Position numbers and translations under genes: made by a program. Shown here piece after piece: positions 15,506-18,113 of a DNA stretch of 18,113 nt. The notes beneath the pieces are model-generated. The model worked only from the letters and a program-made list of their open reading frames with translations, was not told where the DNA came from and searched no databases. The DNA comes from Deferribacteraceae bacterium UBA1873 (GTDB taxonomy: Bacteria > Chrysiogenota > Deferribacteres > Deferribacterales > Flexistipitaceae). The stretch's first letter is position 1. Each line of letters opens with the position of its first letter. Where the stretch lies: positions 1 to 18,113 of the forward strand of contig DDHP01000071.1 in assembly GCA_002338145.1 (NCBI GenBank), given 5' to 3'.

Positions 15506-17050
15506 ATGAAATATAAAGCTCGCTGGATCACAATTATTATAGTCCTGGGTATTGGCCTGTTCTATACCTTTCCACTTAACAGGATAAACCTGGGGCTTGA
15601 TCTGCAAGGGGGTATGCACGTGCTGCTGGGCGTGGATACTGAAGCAGCAGTGGATGCAAAGCTTGATACATTAACAAATCAGCTCAGGAAAGAATTGCGC
15701 GCCCAAAACATAAAATATACCTATATACAAAAAACAGGCGACAAGCGAATAAGTATTGCCATGGAAGATGCCGGAGATCTGGCAAAAGTCAGAAATATTA
15801 TTGAAAACAATTATCCCATATTAGAAGAGGTGGGGCTTGGAGAGGCTAAAGAAGTAGTTACTTTAGGATTAAAAAAAGAGGAAGTAGGTCAAATCGAAGA
15901 CTATGCTGTTGAACAGGCTGCTCAGGTTATTCGAAACAGAGTTGACCAGTTTGGAGTCAGCGAACCCTTAATTCAGAGACAGGGTGAAAAAAATGTATTG
16001 GTTCAGCTTCCTGGCATAACGGAGCCTGAGCGTGCTATTGATTTAATTGGAAAAACTGCACAACTTAAATTTCATCTCGTTAACGAAAATGTTTCAGAAC
16101 AGGATATAGAACGGGGAAATATTCCATTCGGGTCCAAAATTTTATATCAGAAACACCAGGATTCTTCCGGCAATGTAACACATGAAATCCCCTATGTAGT
16201 AAAAAAGGAAGCCCTTCTTACAGGAGACTATTTGGTTGATGCGGAAGTGAGGATTTCTTCACAGTTTAACCAACCTTACGTTTGGATAAAGTTTGACTCA
16301 GCCGGAAGCAAATTATTTGAAGAAATTACTGCCCAAAATATAGGCAAGCGCTTTGCAATAGTTTTGGATGGTAATGTATACTCTGCACCTGTTATCAGAG
16401 AAAGAATAGCTGGCGGAGAAGCACAGATATCAGGCAATTTCACTATGCAGGAAGCCAGAGATCTTGCTATTGTTCTCAGAGCAGGAAGCCTGCCGGCTCC
16501 GGTGAAAATTCTCGAAAACAGAACAGTAGGACCGTCTCTGGGAAAAATTTCCATACAAAAAGGTTTTAAAGCTGCTATTATCGGTGTTGTATTAGTGGCC
16601 GCTTTTATTCTGGTATATTACAGATTATCGGGTATCATTGCAGATATAGCTTTACTGGCAAACTTTATTTTGATACTTGGCTTTATGAACTTTTTGGAAG
16701 CCACCCTTACATTGCCCGGAATTGCAGGCTTAATATTAATAGTGGGAATGTCTGTAGATGCCAACGTTTTGATTTATGAAAGGATAAGAGAAGAATTACG
16801 ACAGGGAAGGACACCTATTAACGCGATTGAGTCGGGATACGAAAAAGCAATGTCAACAATAATGGATGCTAATATAACGACATTTATTGCGGCAATTGTT
16901 CTTTTCCAATTTGGAACAGGACCTATAAAAGGTTTTGCCGTAACGTTGAGTATTGGTATTCTGGCTTCATTGTTTACAGCTATCTTTGTAACACGAACAA
17001 TTTTTCTCACAATTTTTGCCGGCAAATCGAAAACAAGCATTAGTATCTAA
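15506..17050 (+). CDS. secD: Protein translocase subunit SecD
   Basis: A 514-residue RND-family membrane protein that uses the proton motive force to help pull secreted proteins out of the SecYEG channel. TM1 covers about residues 7-24 and is followed by the SecD signature LGLDLQGGMH (29-38). The large periplasmic P1 domain follows, and a block of five further helices starts near residue 352. The conserved TM4 motif DANVLIYERIREE carries Asp418, linked to proton transfer. The length is compact, without the long insert of E. coli SecD (615 residues). It is tightly placed between yajC (2 bases) and secF (11 bases). The ribosome site lies at the end of yajC (AGGGGGAACAG). Confidence 0.96.
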   Translation: MKYKARWITIIIVLGIGLFYTFPLNRINLGLDLQGGMHVLLGVDTEAAVDAKLDTLTNQLRKELRAQNIKYTYIQKTGDKRISIAMEDAGDLAKVRNIIENNYPILEEVGLGEAKEVVTLGLKKEEVGQIEDYAVEQAAQVIRNRVDQFGVSEPLIQRQGEKNVLVQLPGITEPERAIDLIGKTAQLKFHLVNENVSEQDIERGNIPFGSKILYQKHQDSSGNVTHEIPYVVKKEALLTGDYLVDAEVRISSQFNQPYVWIKFDSAGSKLFEEITAQNIGKRFAIVLDGNVYSAPVIRERIAGGEAQISGNFTMQEARDLAIVLRAGSLPAPVKILENRTVGPSLGKISIQKGFKAAIIGVVLVAAFILVYYRLSGIIADIALLANFILILGFMNFLEATLTLPGIAGLILIVGMSVDANVLIYERIREELRQGRTPINAIESGYEKAMSTIMDANITTFIAAIVLFQFGTGPIKGFAVTLSIGILASLFTAIFVTRTIFLTIFAGKSKTSISI

Positions 17051-17061
17051 AGGAGTGGTGA

Positions 17062-17961
17062 ATGTTTGAAATTATAAAGCAAAATACAAAAATAGATTTC
17101 CTTTCCAGAGCAAAAATATTTTTTGCGATTTCCGGTATTTTTGTAATACTGAGTATTGTTCTTATTTTTACCAAAGGATTTAATTATGGAATAGATTTTG
17201 CCGGCGGAACGTTGGTTCAGGCAAAATTTGAAAAAGCTCCTGAGCTTACAAAAATCAGAAACGCTGTTGGCCAGGAAGTAGGTGAAGTGGTAATCCAGAA
17301 TTTCGGTAATGATAGGGAAGTTTTGATCAGAGTGGAAAAAGCAAGTGGTAATTTACAGGAAATTTCTGATAATATACGTTTGACCTTAACTGACACATTT
17401 GGTACAGAAGCTTTTGACATAGTCAGGGTGGAACAGGTGGGTCCGCAAGTAGGTGCCCAACTAAAAAATAAAGCTACGTTAGCAATTGTTTACGCCCTGA
17501 TTGGAATTCTTATTTATGTTTCACTGCGTTTTGAATTTACATACTCAGTGGGTGCCGTTATTGCAATTTTTCACGACGTTCTTATTACTTTGGGGATTTT
17601 CAGTTTTCTCGGAATGGAGATAAATCTACCCATTGTGGCTGCAGCTTTGACTATTGTTGGCTATTCGTTAAACGACACGATAGTTGTTTTCGACCGAATC
17701 AGGGAAAAGCTTAAAGCGGCATCGGACAAAGCTGTCTTAAAAGACGTTATGAATAAAAGTATCAACGAAACCCTCAGCAGAACCCTTTTAACATCAGGAA
17801 CAACTTTGTTAGCTGTACTTTCCTTGTACCTTTTTGGTGGAGAAGTAATAAAAGGTTTTGCCTTCGCTCTTCTTATAGGGGTTATAATCGGTACTTACTC
17901 TTCCATTGGGGTGGCAACGTCAATGGTGTTTGCCTACAAACAGTACAAAATCAGTAAATAG
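17062..17961 (+). CDS. secF: Protein translocase subunit SecF
   Basis: A 299-residue partner of SecD in the inner membrane. TM1 lies at about 19-36, followed by GIDFAGGTLVQ (43-53), the SecF signature. A short periplasmic domain and a five-helix block follow. The SecF version of the TM4 motif, GYSLNDTIVVFDRIREK, carries Asp205. AAGGAG precedes the ATG by 7 bases. It is the last gene of the operon and ends just before a strong hairpin terminator. SecD and SecF are encoded separately here, not as the fused SecDF seen in some Firmicutes and Bacteroidetes. Confidence 0.96.
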   Translation: MFEIIKQNTKIDFLSRAKIFFAISGIFVILSIVLIFTKGFNYGIDFAGGTLVQAKFEKAPELTKIRNAVGQEVGEVVIQNFGNDREVLIRVEKASGNLQEISDNIRLTLTDTFGTEAFDIVRVEQVGPQVGAQLKNKATLAIVYALIGILIYVSLRFEFTYSVGAVIAIFHDVLITLGIFSFLGMEINLPIVAAALTIVGYSLNDTIVVFDRIREKLKAASDKAVLKDVMNKSINETLSRTLLTSGTTLLAVLSLYLFGGEVIKGFAFALLIGVIIGTYSSIGVATSMVFAYKQYKISK

Positions 17962-17977
17962 CGCATTACCTGTAAAC

Positions 17978-18015
17978 TCAGGATAGCGGAAACCCTTTTC
18001 GCTATCCTGATTCTT
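17978..18015 (+). terminator. Terminator of the ndk-secF operon
   Basis: A perfect 11-bp stem, TCAGGATAGCG at 17978-17988 pairing with 18000-18010, encloses an 11-base loop and is followed by TTCTTTA. It begins 16 bases after the secF stop. The stem is strong and the T tract imperfect, and the position is what is expected at the end of this operon. Confidence 0.8.
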
Positions 18016-18026
18016 TATACTAAATA

Positions 18027-18078
18027 GAGACCTTTGCATAATTCCATAATTGTCACCCTGAACTTGTTTCAGGGTCTC
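18027..18078. repeat. Repeat-like palindromic element at window end
   Basis: ACCCTGAA (18055-18062) and TTCAGGGT (18068-18075) form an 8-bp hairpin. Around it, GAGACC (18027-18032) and GGTCTC (18073-18078) also match as inverted repeats. Hairpins of the form CCTGAACTTGTTTCAGG are known to me as dispersed intergenic repeats in several bacterial groups. GAGACCTTTGCA resembles some insertion-sequence ends. Only one copy lies in the window, so the repeat status cannot be shown here. Confidence 0.4.
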
Positions 18079-18113
18079 ATAACTTACTGATATAATTAGA
18101 TGCTGAAATAAAT

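Noticed and set aside
1..18113. CRISPR arrays, tRNA, rRNA, cobalamin or other riboswitches, phage or defence genes
   Set aside because: I looked for regular repeats, tRNA-like ends, a B12-box near the B12-dependent mutase, and known defence motifs, and found none that I could support.

Overview
The window looks like a chromosomal segment of a low-GC, Gram-negative bacterium. The fused coenzyme B12 acyl-CoA mutase, the compact ndk-thrC-queA-tgt-yajC-secD-secF run and the AT-rich codon use fit Deferribacterota (Flexistipes/Deferribacter-like). That placement is inference from gene content and composition, and no marker gene here proves it.

Layout. (1) Positions 1-3000 hold two genes facing each other: a FlK-like hotdog thioesterase (+) and a GC-rich DUF748/AsmA-like envelope protein (-). 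By eye the second is about 55-60% GC against roughly one third in the acyl-CoA genes next to it, and it is probably foreign. (2) Positions 3150-10414 hold acyl-CoA metabolism. A leftward operon encodes thiolase, 3-hydroxybutyryl-CoA dehydrogenase and a fused isobutyryl-CoA mutase (IcmF), and a divergent crotonase gene lies to its right. Two decayed genes sit here: an unidentified one between the divergent genes, and an acyl-CoA dehydrogenase N-terminus just after the crotonase. (3) Positions 10415-10730 hold a small coiled-coil sll1863-type stress protein on the - strand, abutting the broken dehydrogenase. (4) Positions 11183-17961 hold a tight rightward housekeeping operon: ndk, thrC, queA, tgt, yajC, secD, secF. 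It closes with a strong hairpin terminator, and a repeat-like palindrome lies at the very end of the window.

How the genes work together. The acyl-CoA genes form nearly all of a route isobutyryl-CoA <-> butyryl-CoA -> crotonyl-CoA -> 3-hydroxybutyryl-CoA -> acetoacetyl-CoA -> 2 acetyl-CoA. Only the butyryl-CoA to crotonyl-CoA dehydrogenase is missing, and its only local trace is the frameshifted remnant. In the right half, queA and tgt make queuosine-modified tRNA, and yajC-secD-secF form the auxiliary complex of the Sec translocase. This gene order is widely conserved.

I see no clearly new multi-gene defence or mobile system. The most interesting signals are the compositional island, the two decayed genes around the crotonase, and a 23-bp palindrome lying on the crotonase promoter.
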